From Morganella morganii (lineage in GTDB: Bacteria; Pseudomonadota; Gammaproteobacteria; Enterobacterales; Enterobacteriaceae): a DNA stretch of 64,000 bases. Shown in pieces: positions 19,817-30,826 of this stretch. Position 1 is the first letter of the stretch; each line of letters opens with the position of its first letter. Both the position numbers and the translations under genes were made by a program. Below the pieces are notes generated by a model. It did not search any database. It saw nothing but the letters and a program-made list of their open reading frames with translations, and was not told where the DNA came from. The stretch spans positions 496,001 through 560,000 of the forward strand of contig NZ_CP066129.1 in NCBI RefSeq assembly GCF_019242955.1, read 5' to 3'.

Positions 19817-20248
19817 ATGCAGGTTGCAGAACATCACAGCGTATTACTGGATTACACCCTGAAACTGTCTGACGGCTCGGTGGCGGATTCCACTGAGGCG
19901 CAGGGTAAACCGGCACTGTTCCGTCTCGGTGACGGCAGTTTGTCAGCGGCGCTGGAGCAGCAATTACTCGGTTTATCTGCCGGAGATAAAAAAACCTTCA
20001 CACTGCCCGGTGAGGCGGTTTTCGGCAAACCTAGCCCGGATCTGATTCAGTTTTTCTCCGCCTCCGATTTCCTGGAAGCTGGTTTGCCGGAAACCGGCAC
20101 GATCATGCTGTTTACCGCAATGAACGGCAGCGAAATGCCGGGAATTATCAAATCTGTCACAGAGGACTCCGTTGAAGTGGATTTTAACCATCCGTTGTGC
20201 GGGCAGGATGTGACGTTTGATATCAGCGTCCGTGACGTCACTGCCTGA
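19817..20248 (+). CDS. fkpB: FKBP-type peptidyl-prolyl isomerase (SlpA-like)
   Basis: Cytoplasmic prolyl isomerase and chaperone of the SlpA subfamily. The 143-residue protein begins [20 protein letters not shown] and shows [21 protein letters not shown], the inserted flap [17 protein letters not shown] and [16 protein letters not shown]. The frame is open from 19751, but that part covers the terminator hairpin; the ATG at 19817 has AGAG upstream and gives the family length. It stands between lspA and ispH as in E. coli. Confidence 0.96.
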   Translation: MQVAEHHSVLLDYTLKLSDGSVADSTEAQGKPALFRLGDGSLSAALEQQLLGLSAGDKKTFTLPGEAVFGKPSPDLIQFFSASDFLEAGLPETGTIMLFTAMNGSEMPGIIKSVTEDSVEVDFNHPLCGQDVTFDISVRDVTA

Positions 20249-20270
20249 TACACAGAGCAATAATTAGCAT

Positions 20271-20299
20271 TACGGTCCGGGGGATGGCTCTGGTATAGT
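20271..20299 (+). promoter_or_regulatory. Possible extended -10 promoter of ispH
   Basis: TGGTATAGT (20291-20299) is an extended -10 element. The corresponding -35 position (20271-20276, TACGGT) is poor. It lies about 60 bases before the ispH start. Confidence 0.4.
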
Positions 20300-20360
20300 A
20301 GCGCGCAAATGTTGAATTTTTGTTTTACTGCCCGTCCGGGCGATGGTTTGGAGGCTGAAC

Positions 20361-21311
20361 GTGCGTATTTTACTGGCTAACCCGCGGGGGTTCTGTGCAG
20401 GTGTTGACCGGGCAATCAGTATTGTGGAGCGGGCGCTGGAGTTATACGGTGCGCCTATCTACGTCCGTCATGAAGTCGTGCACAACCGCTATGTGGTCAA
20501 TGATCTGCGTGAGCGCGGTGCGATTTTCATTGAGGAAATTTCGGAAGTGCCGGATAACGCCATTCTGATTTTCTCCGCTCACGGTGTCTCGCAGGCGATC
20601 CGTCAGGAAGCACGTTCCCGCAACCTCACTATGCTGTTTGATGCCACCTGTCCGCTGGTCACCAAGGTGCATATGGAAGTCGCCCGCGCCAGCCGCAAAG
20701 GCAAAGAAGCCATTCTGATCGGCCACGCCGGGCATCCGGAAGTGGAAGGGACGATGGGGCAGTACAACAACCCGGAAGGCGGTATGTATCTGGTGGAATC
20801 CCCGGAGGATGTGTGGAAACTGACAGTCAAAGATGAGGAAAACCTCAGCTTTATGACGCAAACCACACTGTCCGTTGATGATACATCGGAAGTTATCGAT
20901 GCGCTGAATGCCCGCTTCCCGAAAATCATCGGTCCGCGTAAAGATGATATCTGTTATGCCACGACTAACCGTCAGGAAGCGGTACGCGATCTGGCCGGTC
21001 AGGCGGATCTGGTGCTGGTGGTCGGCTCTAAAAACTCATCTAACTCCAACCGGCTGGCGGAACTGGCGCAGCGGGTCGGAAAACCCTCTTATCTGATTGA
21101 TTCTGCTGATGACATCAATCCCGTCTGGCTGCGTGATGTCGATACTATCGGCCTGACAGCCGGGGCATCCGCACCGGATGTGCTGGTGCAGCAGGTGATC
21201 AGCCGTCTTCAGGAACTGGGGGCGGATGAGATCAGCCAGCTTGAAGGGCGTGAGGAAAATATTATCTTTGAAGTCCCGAAAGAGTTACGGATGGATATCA
21301 AAGAGGTCTGA
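20361..21311 (+). CDS. ispH: 4-hydroxy-3-methylbut-2-enyl diphosphate reductase
   Basis: Last enzyme of the non-mevalonate isoprenoid pathway; an iron-sulfur protein. The 316-residue product has the three cluster cysteines: C12 ([12 protein letters not shown]), one in [12 protein letters not shown], and one in [11 protein letters not shown]. The start is the GTG at 20361, preceded by GGAGG at normal spacing, which gives exactly the E. coli length. The frame opens six codons earlier. A terminator follows. Confidence 0.98.
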   Translation: MRILLANPRGFCAGVDRAISIVERALELYGAPIYVRHEVVHNRYVVNDLRERGAIFIEEISEVPDNAILIFSAHGVSQAIRQEARSRNLTMLFDATCPLVTKVHMEVARASRKGKEAILIGHAGHPEVEGTMGQYNNPEGGMYLVESPEDVWKLTVKDEENLSFMTQTTLSVDDTSEVIDALNARFPKIIGPRKDDICYATTNRQEAVRDLAGQADLVLVVGSKNSSNSNRLAELAQRVGKPSYLIDSADDINPVWLRDVDTIGLTAGASAPDVLVQQVISRLQELGADEISQLEGREENIIFEVPKELRMDIKEV

Positions 21312-21316
21312 TACCG

Positions 21317-21347
21317 AAAAGCAGAACAGAGGTTCTGCTTTTTTTTG
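21317..21347 (+). terminator. Terminator of ispH
   Basis: AAAAGCAGAAC pairs with GTTCTGCTTTT across a 4-base loop, followed by a T run. Confidence 0.88.
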
Positions 21348-21458
21348 TCTGCTGCCCGGTGAATACAGTTTTACTGATAATCTGCGGGCTGTATTGTGAT
21401 TTTCTGATGATAACGGCGGGTAACTGGTAATCCGGCCGGACAGCCGTTAATCTGCTGA

Positions 21459-22304
<846 letters not shown>

Positions 22305-22330
22305 TAAAATATAAATTATAACAGGATGAT

Positions 22331-22367
22331 AAAGCAGTGATATTTTTAGTTGTCACTGCTTTTGGTT
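22331..22367 (+). terminator. Probable terminator of dapB
   Basis: AAAGCAGTGA (22331-22340) pairs with TCACTGCTTT (22353-22362) across 12 bases. The following tract is only partly T-rich. Confidence 0.55.
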
Positions 22368-22599
22368 CTGTTTTTTCTGTTTTTTACCAATAATTGTTAT
22401 TTGTAAGTATCATCATCTGTTTTCAGCGCTTTTTTATCTCTGTTTTTGCCTTTCTCATCCCTTTTTCCGGTTGTGAGCCTTTTTTTCAGTAATCTCATCA
22501 TAAATTCAGCATAAATCTGATAATGAAGATGTTTTATCGCTGTCTTCCTGACTGTTTTGATCGTGATGAGTAAAAAAATATAAAAAAGTCGATTTTTTC
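22368..22599. other. A+T-rich spacer between dapB and the car promoters
   Basis: Part of a 435-base gap. It is notably A+T-rich, as expected for the IHF-bent upstream region of carAB P1 in E. coli, but I could not place a specific IHF, PepA or PurR site. No gene is seen. Confidence 0.4.
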
Positions 22600-22628
22600 T
22601 GGACAACTGCCCGTTCGATCTTTAGAAT
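22600..22628 (+). promoter_or_regulatory. carAB promoter P1 (pyrimidine-responsive type)
   Basis: TGGACA at 22600-22605 and TAGAAT at 22623-22628 are 17 bases apart, each one mismatch from the sigma-70 consensus. It lies 112 bases before carA, in the place of the pyrimidine-controlled P1 of E. coli. Control by pyrimidines is inferred from that correspondence. Confidence 0.7.
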
Positions 22629-22689
22629 GCGCCGCAATTTGTCAAAAATTGGTTAAATTTTTATTTTGGCATTGCTTTATAGCCCCAAT

Positions 22690-22728
22690 TCTGAATTAAT
22701 ATGCACTAATTGTGATTTATTATTCCTC
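22690..22728 (+). promoter_or_regulatory. Tandem ArgR boxes at the proximal carAB promoter
   Basis: Two 18-base ARG boxes are separated by 3 bases, the standard geometry for an ArgR hexamer. Box 1 (22690-22707) has the core TGAATTAATATGCA, one mismatch from TGAAT-N4-ATTCA. Box 2 (22711-22728) has the core TGATTTATTATTCC, two mismatches. They cover the region where the arginine-repressed P2 promoter lies in E. coli. Confidence 0.8.
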
Positions 22729-22739
22729 CGGAGGGTGTT

Positions 22740-23879
22740 GTGTTTAAGTCAGCAATCCTGGTTCTGCAAGACGGAACCACATTTCACGGACGCGCCATCG
22801 GCGCAGAGGGTGCCGTTACCGGCGAAGTCGTTTTTAATACCTCGATGACGGGGTATCAGGAAATTCTCACCGACCCCTCTTATTCCCGCCAGATAGTCAC
22901 TCTCACTTATCCCCATATTGGTAATACCGGCACTAACAGTGCTGATGAAGAATCCCCGGATGTGTATGCGCAAGGCCTCGTTATCCGTGACCTGCCGCTG
23001 ACCACCAGTAATTTCCGCAGTGAAGAAAGCCTCTCTGAATACCTGAAACGCCGCAACGTCGTGGCAATCGCCGATATTGATACCCGCAAACTGACCCGCT
23101 TACTGCGTGAGAAAGGCGCTCAGAACGGCTGTATCATCGCCGGTGAACATCCGGACGCGGCACTGGCGCTGAAAAATGCACAGAGCTTCAGCGGGCTGAA
23201 CGGGCTGGATTTGGCGAAAGAAGTGACGACCGCGCAGCCATACAGCTGGACACAGGGTTCATGGACACTGGACGGCGGCTTACCGGCGGATAAAACCGCG
23301 GAAGAACTGCCGTTTCATGTGGTGGCGTATGACTTCGGTGCCAAGCGCAATATCCTGCGCATGCTGGTTGATCGCGGCTGCCGCCTGACCGTTGTACCGG
23401 CGCAGACCCCGGCAGAAGACGTACTGAAAATGGCCCCGGACGGTATTTTCCTCTCCAACGGCCCCGGGGACCCGGCACCGTGTGATTATGCGATTGACGC
23501 AATCACACGCTTCCTGGAAACCGATATCCCGCTGTTCGGTATCTGCCTGGGACACCAGTTACTGGCGCTTGCCAGCGGTGCAAAGACCATCAAAATGAAA
23601 TTTGGTCACCACGGCGGCAACCATCCGGTCAAAGATATTGAAAATAATGTGGTGATGATCACCGCACAGAACCACGGTTTTGCGGTGGATGAGGCGACGC
23701 TGCCGGCCACACTGCGCGTCACGCATAAATCACTGTTTGACGGCACATTGCAGGGGATTCACCGCAATGATAAACCCGCATTCAGCTTCCAGGGTCACCC
23801 CGAAGCCAGCCCGGGCCCGCACGACGCCGCCCCGCTGTTCGACCACTTTATTGAACTGATGAAAAACGCCCGTCACTAA
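22740..23879 (+). CDS. carA: Carbamoyl phosphate synthase, small (glutaminase) subunit
   Basis: Hydrolyses glutamine and passes ammonia to CarB. The 379-residue protein has the N-terminal CPSase domain and the class I amidotransferase domain with the catalytic Cys at about residue 269 in [12 protein letters not shown] and the His/Glu of [13 protein letters not shown]. The start is GTG at 22740, after a strong GGAGGG; E. coli carA also avoids ATG. carB follows after 15 bases. Transcription is likely from P1 and the ArgR-controlled promoter. Confidence 0.98.
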   Translation: MFKSAILVLQDGTTFHGRAIGAEGAVTGEVVFNTSMTGYQEILTDPSYSRQIVTLTYPHIGNTGTNSADEESPDVYAQGLVIRDLPLTTSNFRSEESLSEYLKRRNVVAIADIDTRKLTRLLREKGAQNGCIIAGEHPDAALALKNAQSFSGLNGLDLAKEVTTAQPYSWTQGSWTLDGGLPADKTAEELPFHVVAYDFGAKRNILRMLVDRGCRLTVVPAQTPAEDVLKMAPDGIFLSNGPGDPAPCDYAIDAITRFLETDIPLFGICLGHQLLALASGAKTIKMKFGHHGGNHPVKDIENNVVMITAQNHGFAVDEATLPATLRVTHKSLFDGTLQGIHRNDKPAFSFQGHPEASPGPHDAAPLFDHFIELMKNARH

Positions 23880-23894
23880 TCAGGAGCAAAGAAA

Positions 23895-26800
23895 ATGGCA
23901 AAACGTACAGATATCAGCAGCATCCTGATTTTAGGCGCCGGTCCGATTGTTATCGGCCAGGCCTGTGAATTTGACTACTCAGGCGCCCAGGCGTGTAAAG
24001 CACTGCGCGAAGAGGGTTACCGCGTCATCCTCGTTAACTCCAACCCGGCGACCATTATGACGGACCCGGAAATGGCGGATGCGACTTACATCGAGCCTAT
24101 TCACTGGGAAGTGGTGCGCAAGATCATCGAAAAAGAGCGCCCTGATGCGGTTCTGCCGACGATGGGCGGACAAACCGCACTGAACTGTGCGCTCGACCTG
24201 GAGCGTCACGGCGTGCTGGCCGAGTTCGGTGTTGAAATGATTGGTGCGACAGCGGATGCGATTGATAAAGCAGAAGATCGCCGCCGTTTTGATATCGCAA
24301 TGAAAAAAATCGGTCTGGATACAGCGCGTTCCGGTATCGCACATACCATGGAAGAAGCCTTTGCGGTCGCTGATGATGTCGGTTTCCCGTGCATTATCCG
24401 CCCGTCATTCACTATGGGCGGCACCGGCGGTGGTATCGCGTATAACCGTGAAGAGTTTGAGGAAATCTGTACCCGCGGCCTAGATCTCTCCCCGACCAAT
24501 GAACTGCTGATTGATGAATCGCTGATTGGCTGGAAAGAGTACGAAATGGAAGTGGTGCGCGACAAGAATGATAACTGCATCATTGTCTGCTCCATCGAAA
24601 ACTTCGACGCTATGGGTATCCACACCGGTGACTCTATCACCGTTGCCCCGGCGCAGACCCTGACGGACAAAGAATACCAAATCATGCGTAACGCCTCTAT
24701 GGCGGTGCTGCGTGAAATCGGCGTGGAAACCGGCGGCTCCAACGTACAGTTCTCGGTCAATCCGAAAACCGGCCGTCTGATTGTTATCGAGATGAACCCG
24801 CGTGTATCACGCTCTTCCGCACTGGCCTCCAAAGCGACAGGGTTCCCGATTGCCAAAATCGCCGCTAAACTGGCGGTCGGTTACACCCTCGATGAACTGT
24901 CAAACGACATCACCGGCGGCCTGACACCGGCCTCCTTTGAACCGTCTATCGACTATGTCGTGACAAAAATCCCGCGCTTTAACTTCGAAAAATTTGCCGG
25001 TACCAATGACCGTCTGACCACACAGATGAAATCTGTCGGTGAAGTGATGGCCATCGGCCGCACTCAGCAGGAATCCCTGCAAAAAGCTCTGCGTGGTCTG
25101 GAAGTCGGTGCAACCGGTTTTGACCCGAAAGTCAATTTGGATGACCCGGATGCACTGACCCGTATCCGCCGTGAGCTGAAAGAAGCCGGCGGCGAGCGGA
25201 TCTGGTATATCGCGGATGCATTCCGTGCCGGTCTGTCTGTTGACGGCGTATTTAACCTGACCAACGTTGACCGCTGGTTCCTGGTGCAGATTGAAGAGCT
25301 GGTACGCCTGGAAGAGCAGGTGGCAGATGTCGGTATCAACGGCCTGACCCCGGAATTCCTGCGTCAGCTGAAACGCAAAGGCTTCGCGGATGCGCGGCTG
25401 GCAAAACTGGTTGGCGTGGCGGAAGCTGAAATCCGCAAACTGCGTGACAGCTATCAGCTGTGGCCGGTTTACAAGCGCGTGGATACCTGTGCCGCAGAAT
25501 TTGCGACAGACACCGCGTATCTCTACTCCACCTATGAAGAAGAGTGCGAAGCGCAGCCGAACAACGATAAACCCAAAATTATGGTACTCGGCGGCGGACC
25601 AAACCGTATCGGTCAGGGCATTGAGTTTGACTACTGCTGTGTGCATGCGGCGATGGCGCTGCGTGAAGACGGCTATGAAACCATCATGGTCAACTGCAAC
25701 CCGGAAACGGTTTCCACTGACTATGACACCTCTGACCGCCTCTACTTCGAGCCTGTCACACTGGAAGATGTGCTGGAAATCGTGCGTGTCGAAAAACCGG
25801 CGGGTGTAATTGTCCAGTACGGCGGGCAGACGCCGCTGAAACTGGCGCGCAGCCTGGAAGCGGCCGGTGTGCCGGTTATCGGAACCAGCCCGGACGCGAT
25901 TGACCGCGCGGAAGATCGCGAACGTTTCCAGCAGGCGGTCGTCCGCCTCGGTCTGAAACAACCAGCAAACGCCACAGTATCCAATATCGAGCAGGCGGTT
26001 GAGCGGGCAAAAGAAATCGGTTATCCGCTGGTGGTACGTCCTTCTTATGTGCTGGGCGGTCGTGCGATGGAAATCGTCTACGACGAAACCGACCTGCGCC
26101 GTTACTTCCAGAATGCGGTCAGTGTCTCCAATGACGCTCCGGTGCTGCTTGACCGCTTCCTTGACGATGCGATTGAAGTGGATGTCGATGCTATCTGCGA
26201 CGGTGAGCAGGTACTGATTGGCGGCATTATGGAGCATATCGAACAGGCGGGGGTTCACTCCGGTGATTCTGCCTGCTCGTTACCGGCTTACACGCTGAGT
26301 CAGGAAATCCAGGACGTGATGCGCGACCAGGTGAGAAAACTGGCGATGGAACTGCGTGTACGCGGCCTGATGAACACCCAGTTTGCGGTCAAAGACAACG
26401 AAGTGTATCTGATTGAAGTCAACCCGCGTGCGGCGCGTACGGTTCCGTTTGTCTCCAAAGCGACCGGGGTGCCGCTGGCGAAAGTGGCTGCCCGCGTGAT
26501 GGCCGGACAGACTCTGGCGCAGCAGGGTGTGACAAAAGAAGTTATCCCGCCGTACTACTCGGTGAAAGAAGTGGTGCTGCCATTCAACAAATTCCCGGGC
26601 GTTGACCCGATTTTAGGGCCGGAAATGCGCTCTACCGGGGAAGTGATGGGCGTGGGACGCACTTTTGCGGAAGCCTTTGCCAAAGCGATGCTCGGCAGCT
26701 CTTCCTCACTGAAGAAAAAAGGCCGTGCGCTGCTCTCTGTCCGTGAAGGAGACAAAGCCCGGGTGGTGGATCTGGCAGCAAAACTGCTGAAACAGGGTTT

Positions 26801-27122
26801 TGAACTGGATGCCACACACGGCACTGCGATTGTGCTGGGTGAAGCAGGCATTAACCCGCGTCTGGTGAATAAGGTACACGAAGGTCGTCCGCACATTCAG
26901 GACAGAATTAAAAATGGCGAATACGATTACATTGTGAATACCACCGCCGGACGTCAGGCGATTGAGGATTCCAAAGTTATCCGCCGCAGTGCCCTGCAAT
27001 ATAAAGTGCATTACGACACCACGATGAACGGCGGCTTTGCCACCACGCTGTCTCTGAATATGGACCCGACAGAAAGGGTTATTTCAGTACAGGAAATGCA
27101 TAGCCTGATTACTAATAAATAA
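23895..27122 (+). CDS. carB: Carbamoyl phosphate synthase, large subunit
   Basis: Makes carbamoyl phosphate from bicarbonate, ammonia and two ATP for arginine and pyrimidine synthesis. The 1075-residue protein has two homologous ATP-grasp halves, beginning [21 protein letters not shown] and [20 protein letters not shown] (about residue 555), and the C-terminal allosteric MGS-like domain with [17 protein letters not shown]. It forms an operon with carA and ends at a terminator. Confidence 0.99.
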   Translation: MAKRTDISSILILGAGPIVIGQACEFDYSGAQACKALREEGYRVILVNSNPATIMTDPEMADATYIEPIHWEVVRKIIEKERPDAVLPTMGGQTALNCALDLERHGVLAEFGVEMIGATADAIDKAEDRRRFDIAMKKIGLDTARSGIAHTMEEAFAVADDVGFPCIIRPSFTMGGTGGGIAYNREEFEEICTRGLDLSPTNELLIDESLIGWKEYEMEVVRDKNDNCIIVCSIENFDAMGIHTGDSITVAPAQTLTDKEYQIMRNASMAVLREIGVETGGSNVQFSVNPKTGRLIVIEMNPRVSRSSALASKATGFPIAKIAAKLAVGYTLDELSNDITGGLTPASFEPSIDYVVTKIPRFNFEKFAGTNDRLTTQMKSVGEVMAIGRTQQESLQKALRGLEVGATGFDPKVNLDDPDALTRIRRELKEAGGERIWYIADAFRAGLSVDGVFNLTNVDRWFLVQIEELVRLEEQVADVGINGLTPEFLRQLKRKGFADARLAKLVGVAEAEIRKLRDSYQLWPVYKRVDTCAAEFATDTAYLYSTYEEECEAQPNNDKPKIMVLGGGPNRIGQGIEFDYCCVHAAMALREDGYETIMVNCNPETVSTDYDTSDRLYFEPVTLEDVLEIVRVEKPAGVIVQYGGQTPLKLARSLEAAGVPVIGTSPDAIDRAEDRERFQQAVVRLGLKQPANATVSNIEQAVERAKEIGYPLVVRPSYVLGGRAMEIVYDETDLRRYFQNAVSVSNDAPVLLDRFLDDAIEVDVDAICDGEQVLIGGIMEHIEQAGVHSGDSACSLPAYTLSQEIQDVMRDQVRKLAMELRVRGLMNTQFAVKDNEVYLIEVNPRAARTVPFVSKATGVPLAKVAARVMAGQTLAQQGVTKEVIPPYYSVKEVVLPFNKFPGVDPILGPEMRSTGEVMGVGRTFAEAFAKAMLGSSSSLKKKGRALLSVREGDKARVVDLAAKLLKQGFELDATHGTAIVLGEAGINPRLVNKVHEGRPHIQDRIKNGEYDYIVNTTAGRQAIEDSKVIRRSALQYKVHYDTTMNGGFATTLSLNMDPTERVISVQEMHSLITNK

Positions 27123-27135
27123 GGTAATTAATTAA

Positions 27136-27170
27136 TATAAAAAAATCCGCTGCGGCGGATTTTTTTATAT
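27136..27170 (+). terminator. Terminator of carAB
   Basis: AAAAAAATCCGC pairs with GCGGATTTTTTT around TGCG; the T run is on the carB-distal side. Confidence 0.9.
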
Positions 27171-27330
27171 CACTAAAAATAATTAAATTAAAAGATGTAT
27201 TTTTAATAAAAATTGGCGATGCAATTATTGTTTTTGCTTTTTTTTGTGTTTAGGATGCGTTTATTTTTATGTGGTTACTTGGCTGTTATAGTTTATCAAA
27301 CTTTATTTCAATCTATTTGAGACTGTAACT

Positions 27331-28473
27331 ATGAATAAAAAAATTATTGCATTACTAATTCCGTTATTATTAACGCCATCAATCGCTTCAGCAAACTGGT
27401 TCAATGTATTGGCAGGTGCAGCTAAAGAAAAAGTAAACCGGGTTGAAGCAAAAAAAGAAGCAGAAGAAAGAAATGCGTTTAATGCAGATGCGTATGCATC
27501 TTTTAAAAAGGTCAGCATTGAATTAAAAAATATCAAAAAAGAAAATAAAAATCAGTCAGATAGCCTGACCAGCCTTGGCGGAAGAGTAGGTGGCACAGAG
27601 TCCGTATCATCAGACCATACAAAAAAAATTGAAGGATTAGATACCATTCAGAAAAAGAATAATAAGCGCCTGTCTTCATATGAAACGGAGATGAAACGTG
27701 TTTCGGATCAGAATATTCAGCATAGCTCAGCATTAGAAGAGATCAGCAACGGGCTGGTTCAGATTCAGCAAAAACAGTCATATACCGCAGGTGCTATGCT
27801 GAAAATTGAAGAGAGTCTGGAAAATCACAGTGATGCTTTTCAGGCGTTCTTTGATAGAGACGAACAACATGAAAAAAGCTTAAAAACCTTATCAATACAG
27901 ACTGATTCACTTAAAGCGAATCATCTGGCAAATCTGAAGCGGATTTATGACGGGCAAGAAGACGTTGGCAATGTGAAATCTGATCTTGAGCAAATAGATA
28001 AGCGTTCAGCAGACAACAGTAAAAAATCGGCTGAAAATAAGGCAGAAATTGCGACTGTAGGCGGGAAACTGGATACCCGTATCAGCAATGCATCAAAAAA
28101 AATAAATACCACCACAAATATTGCCAATCAAAACACACGGGATATTGCTCAGCAGAAAGTGAAAGTTGAGAAAAATACACTCGATATCCTGAAAAACCGC
28201 CAGGATCTGCGTTCACTGGAAAACGATTTACGTGAAACCAACGAGCGCCTTGATAACGGTCTGGCGGCCAGCGCGGCACTGAATGGTTTATTCCAGCCGT
28301 ACGGTGTCGGCAAACTGAATATCACTGCGGCTGTGGGCGGATATCAGTCCACTCAGGCTGTGGCAGTGGGAACCGGTTACCGGTTCAACGAGAACATCGC
28401 TGTGAAGACCGGTATGGCATACACCGGTTCGAACGATGTGATGTACAACATGGCAGTTAACCTTGAGTGGTAA
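27331..28473 (+). CDS. Short trimeric autotransporter (YadA-type anchor, coiled-coil stalk, no head)
   Basis: A 380-residue surface protein. Residues 1-21 form a Sec signal peptide ending SIASA, before NWFNVLAG. From about residue 27 to 300 it is a polar, Lys/Glu/Asn/Ser-rich sequence with heptad character and stalk-like segments such as QNTRDIAQQKVKVEKNTLDI. The last 80 residues form a YadA-like membrane anchor (GLAASAALNGLFQPYGVGKLN, YRFNENIAVKTGMAY) and end in W, as outer-membrane barrels do. No head repeats of the SVAIG type are seen, so it is short for the family. It is clearly A+T-richer than carB and yqhD, suggesting later acquisition. Possible roles are adhesion or binding of host proteins; neither is shown here. 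Confidence 0.8.
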   Translation: MNKKIIALLIPLLLTPSIASANWFNVLAGAAKEKVNRVEAKKEAEERNAFNADAYASFKKVSIELKNIKKENKNQSDSLTSLGGRVGGTESVSSDHTKKIEGLDTIQKKNNKRLSSYETEMKRVSDQNIQHSSALEEISNGLVQIQQKQSYTAGAMLKIEESLENHSDAFQAFFDRDEQHEKSLKTLSIQTDSLKANHLANLKRIYDGQEDVGNVKSDLEQIDKRSADNSKKSAENKAEIATVGGKLDTRISNASKKINTTTNIANQNTRDIAQQKVKVEKNTLDILKNRQDLRSLENDLRETNERLDNGLAASAALNGLFQPYGVGKLNITAAVGGYQSTQAVAVGTGYRFNENIAVKTGMAYTGSNDVMYNMAVNLEW

Positions 28474-28620
28474 TGTCATGTCATTGTGACTGAAAGGTCA
28501 TGTTTCATATACTCCTCCTTTCATATTGGCGTTTTAATTTTAATGAGTAGTTAATTAATTATGTGAATGACAGAGTCACTGAAATTCAGATAATTAATCC
28601 TGCTATATTTGCCATACTTT

Positions 28621-28658
28621 GGGGAATACATATTGCGTTCGTGTATTTCCCCTTTTTT
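28621..28658 (+). terminator. Terminator downstream of the autotransporter gene
   Basis: GGGGAATACA (28621-28630) pairs with TGTATTTCCCC (28642-28652, one bulged T), followed by TTTTTTA. It is 148 bases beyond the stop, so the mRNA has a long untranslated tail. Confidence 0.75.
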
Positions 28659-28728
28659 ATTTATTCACAGAGTGTTTATTTATAGCGCACTTATTCAAAA
28701 TATATTTATTTAAGAAATAATCTGTTAG

Positions 28729-28763
28729 ATAAATAAAAGCCATCAGTATGATTTATACTGATG
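28729..28763 (-). terminator. Terminator of yqhD-dkgA
   Basis: CATCAGTA (28741-28748) pairs with TACTGATG (28756-28763). On the minus strand the stem is followed by GCTTTTATTT. Confidence 0.6.
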
Positions 28764-28784
28764 ACTTTCAGGTAATAAAATAAA

Positions 28785-29609
28785 TTAATTAAATTCTTTC
28801 GGCTCAGGCCCTAAACGGGTACCGGAATCCAGTAACTGAATTTGTGAAAGCTCTTCTTTCTCCAGACGGAAATCAAAGACATCAAAGTTTTCCTGAATCC
28901 GTGAAGGCGTGACAGATTTGGGGATCACAATTAACCCGCGATCCAGATGCCAGCGAATCACTATCTGCGCCGGGGTTTTCCGGTATTTCGCGGCTAACGC
29001 CTGAATAATATCGGTATCAAAAACACCTTCACCACCTTGTGCCAGCGGGCTCCAGGACTCGGTGTGGATGGAATGAGTGGCATTCCAGGCCTGTAATTCA
29101 CGCTGTTGCAGCAGCGGATGTAACTCAATCTGATTGAGAACCGGTTTCACGCCGGTTTTGTGGATAATGCGCTGCAAATGCCCGATATCAAAATTACAGA
29201 CACCGATACTGCGGGTCAGCCCGGTTTTCTGTAATTCAATAAGTTGCTCCCAGGCGGAAACATAGTGATCGTCTGCCGGTGCAGGCCAGTGGATCAGATA
29301 GAGATCCACATAATCGAGCTGTAACTTTTTCAGGCTCTCTTCCAGTGCTTTACCGGCGTGCTGCTGATCACTGTTCCACAGTTTAGTGGTGATAAACAAC
29401 TCTTCACGGGGAACGGTGGTGGCTTTCAGCGCCTCACCGACACCTTCCTCGTTCTGATAAATCGCAGCAGTATCGATCAGCCGGTAACCGGTTTCCAGTG
29501 CACTCTGCACCGCAGAGCCGACGACGTCGTTCCCGGCTTTCCAGACACCCAGCCCCAGTTGCGGCATTAAGTGTCCGTCAGATAAGGTAACTAATGCGGG
29601 TTTATTCAT
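28785..29609 (-). CDS. dkgA: Aldo-keto reductase, 2,5-diketo-D-gluconate / methylglyoxal reductase type
   Basis: NADPH-dependent cytoplasmic reductase of aldehydes and alpha-keto sugars; in E. coli DkgA also removes methylglyoxal. The 274-residue protein has the AKR tetrad: Asp and Tyr in RLIDTAAIYQNEEGVG, Lys in FITTKLWN, His in YLIHWPAPADDH, plus the cofactor loop VIPKSVTPSRIQENFDVFDF. GGAGGCC precedes the ATG. yqhD lies 28 bases upstream on the same strand, so the two form the known yqhD-dkgA aldehyde-stress pair. Confidence 0.95.
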   Translation of the reverse strand: MNKPALVTLSDGHLMPQLGLGVWKAGNDVVGSAVQSALETGYRLIDTAAIYQNEEGVGEALKATTVPREELFITTKLWNSDQQHAGKALEESLKKLQLDYVDLYLIHWPAPADDHYVSAWEQLIELQKTGLTRSIGVCNFDIGHLQRIIHKTGVKPVLNQIELHPLLQQRELQAWNATHSIHTESWSPLAQGGEGVFDTDIIQALAAKYRKTPAQIVIRWHLDRGLIVIPKSVTPSRIQENFDVFDFRLEKEELSQIQLLDSGTRLGPEPKEFN

Positions 29610-29637
29610 ATGGCCTCCGGTTAGTATTCATGGGGTA

Positions 29638-30795
29638 TCAGACGGCAGCCCGGTAGATCCGTTCGCTGACTTCCGGCGTTATGTCCTTCTGTTCGCCCAG
29701 AGCGGTCTGGCCGTGTTCGCTGAGTTTGGCAACCAGCTCAGGAATACGGCTGTCATCAATCTGATAATCAGAGAAGCGGGTTTTAACACCCAGTTCTTCA
29801 AAGAAAATGCGGGTCGCTTCAATAGCGCATTCAATCCGGCTCTCTTCCGAACCGTCTGTCAGATGCCAGATACGCTCAGCGTACTGCAATAATTTTTCCC
29901 GCTTGGTTTTGCGTTTTTCCCGCAGCAGTGCCGGTAACACAATAGCCAGGGTTTGTGCGTGGTCTAATCCGTACAGTGCGGTAATTTCATGTCCCAGTGC
30001 ATGCGTTGCCCAGTCCTGCGGCACACCGGCACCAATCAGCCCGCTCAGTGCCTGGGTCGCTGCCCACATCACATTGGCGCGGCTGTCATAATCTTCAGGA
30101 TTGGCCAGTACTTTCGGGCCTTCCTCAATCAGAGTCAGCAGAATACCTTCGGCAAACCGGTCCTGAATTTTGGCGTTCACCGGATAAGTCAGGTATTGCT
30201 CAAGGGTGTGAATAAAGGCATCGACCACACCATTGGCGGTCTGGCGCGGCGGCAGTGTGTAAGTGGTCTGCGGATCAAGAATGGCGCACTTCGGATGCAC
30301 CAGCGGGTGACCGAAGGATTGTTTATCCCCGGTTTCACGGCGGCTGACAACAGAAAAACAGTTGGTTTCAGAACCGGTGGCAGGGAGTGTCAGTACACAG
30401 GCAATCGGCAGTGCACTCCGGATATTGCGGCCTCCGGTGGTGATGATATCCCACGGCTCACCCGGATAATCCACCGCGGCGGCGATAAATTTGGTGCCGT
30501 CGATAACGGAGCCGCCGCCGACTGCCAGCAGGTAACTGATGTCGTGCTCACGGATATACGCGATAGCTTTTACCAGTGTTTCATAGGCCGGGTTCGGCTC
30601 GATTCCTGAAAACTCATGAACCTCATAGCCATCCAGAGCGGCCAGTACCTGATCGTAAACACCGTTACGCTTGATACTGCCGCCGCCGTACAATATTAAT
30701 ACTTTGGCATCTTTCGGAATTTCACTGCTCAGTCTGGCGATTTGGCCTTTACCGAAATGAATTTTGGTCGGGGTGAAAAGCGTGAAGTTGTTCAT
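29638..30795 (-). CDS. yqhD: NADPH-dependent aldehyde reductase (iron/zinc-type alcohol dehydrogenase) YqhD
   Basis: Reduces short-chain and lipid-derived aldehydes, protecting against aldehyde stress. The 385-residue protein has the nucleotide loop GGGSIKRNGVYDQV, the GGGSVIDGTKFI segment and the metal-binding region with His residues in DWATHALGHEITALYGLDHAQT. The start follows CCGGAGAA. In E. coli YqhC activates this operon; no yqhC is present in the window. Tandem repeats lie 32-105 bases upstream of the start. Confidence 0.96.
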   Translation of the reverse strand: MNNFTLFTPTKIHFGKGQIARLSSEIPKDAKVLILYGGGSIKRNGVYDQVLAALDGYEVHEFSGIEPNPAYETLVKAIAYIREHDISYLLAVGGGSVIDGTKFIAAAVDYPGEPWDIITTGGRNIRSALPIACVLTLPATGSETNCFSVVSRRETGDKQSFGHPLVHPKCAILDPQTTYTLPPRQTANGVVDAFIHTLEQYLTYPVNAKIQDRFAEGILLTLIEEGPKVLANPEDYDSRANVMWAATQALSGLIGAGVPQDWATHALGHEITALYGLDHAQTLAIVLPALLREKRKTKREKLLQYAERIWHLTDGSEESRIECAIEATRIFFEELGVKTRFSDYQIDDSRIPELVAKLSEHGQTALGEQKDITPEVSERIYRAAV

Positions 30796-30826
30796 TATTT
30801 CTCCGGTTAAGATTAGGAAAAATGAA

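Larger units (their letters stand above)
28474..28784. other. A+T-rich spacer between the autotransporter gene and dkgA
   Basis: 311 bases without a supported gene. It contains two hairpin terminators, listed separately, one for each convergent gene. The rest is A+T-rich sequence with no feature that I can assign. Confidence 0.5.

Noticed and set aside
24900-26258. 452-codon open frame on the minus strand
   Set aside because: It lies wholly inside carB on the opposite strand, has no recognisable domain, and arises from the codon bias of carB.
27123-28784. Prophage or insertion sequence around the autotransporter gene
   Set aside because: No integrase, transposase, terminal inverted repeats or target duplication could be seen; only the A+T content is unusual.
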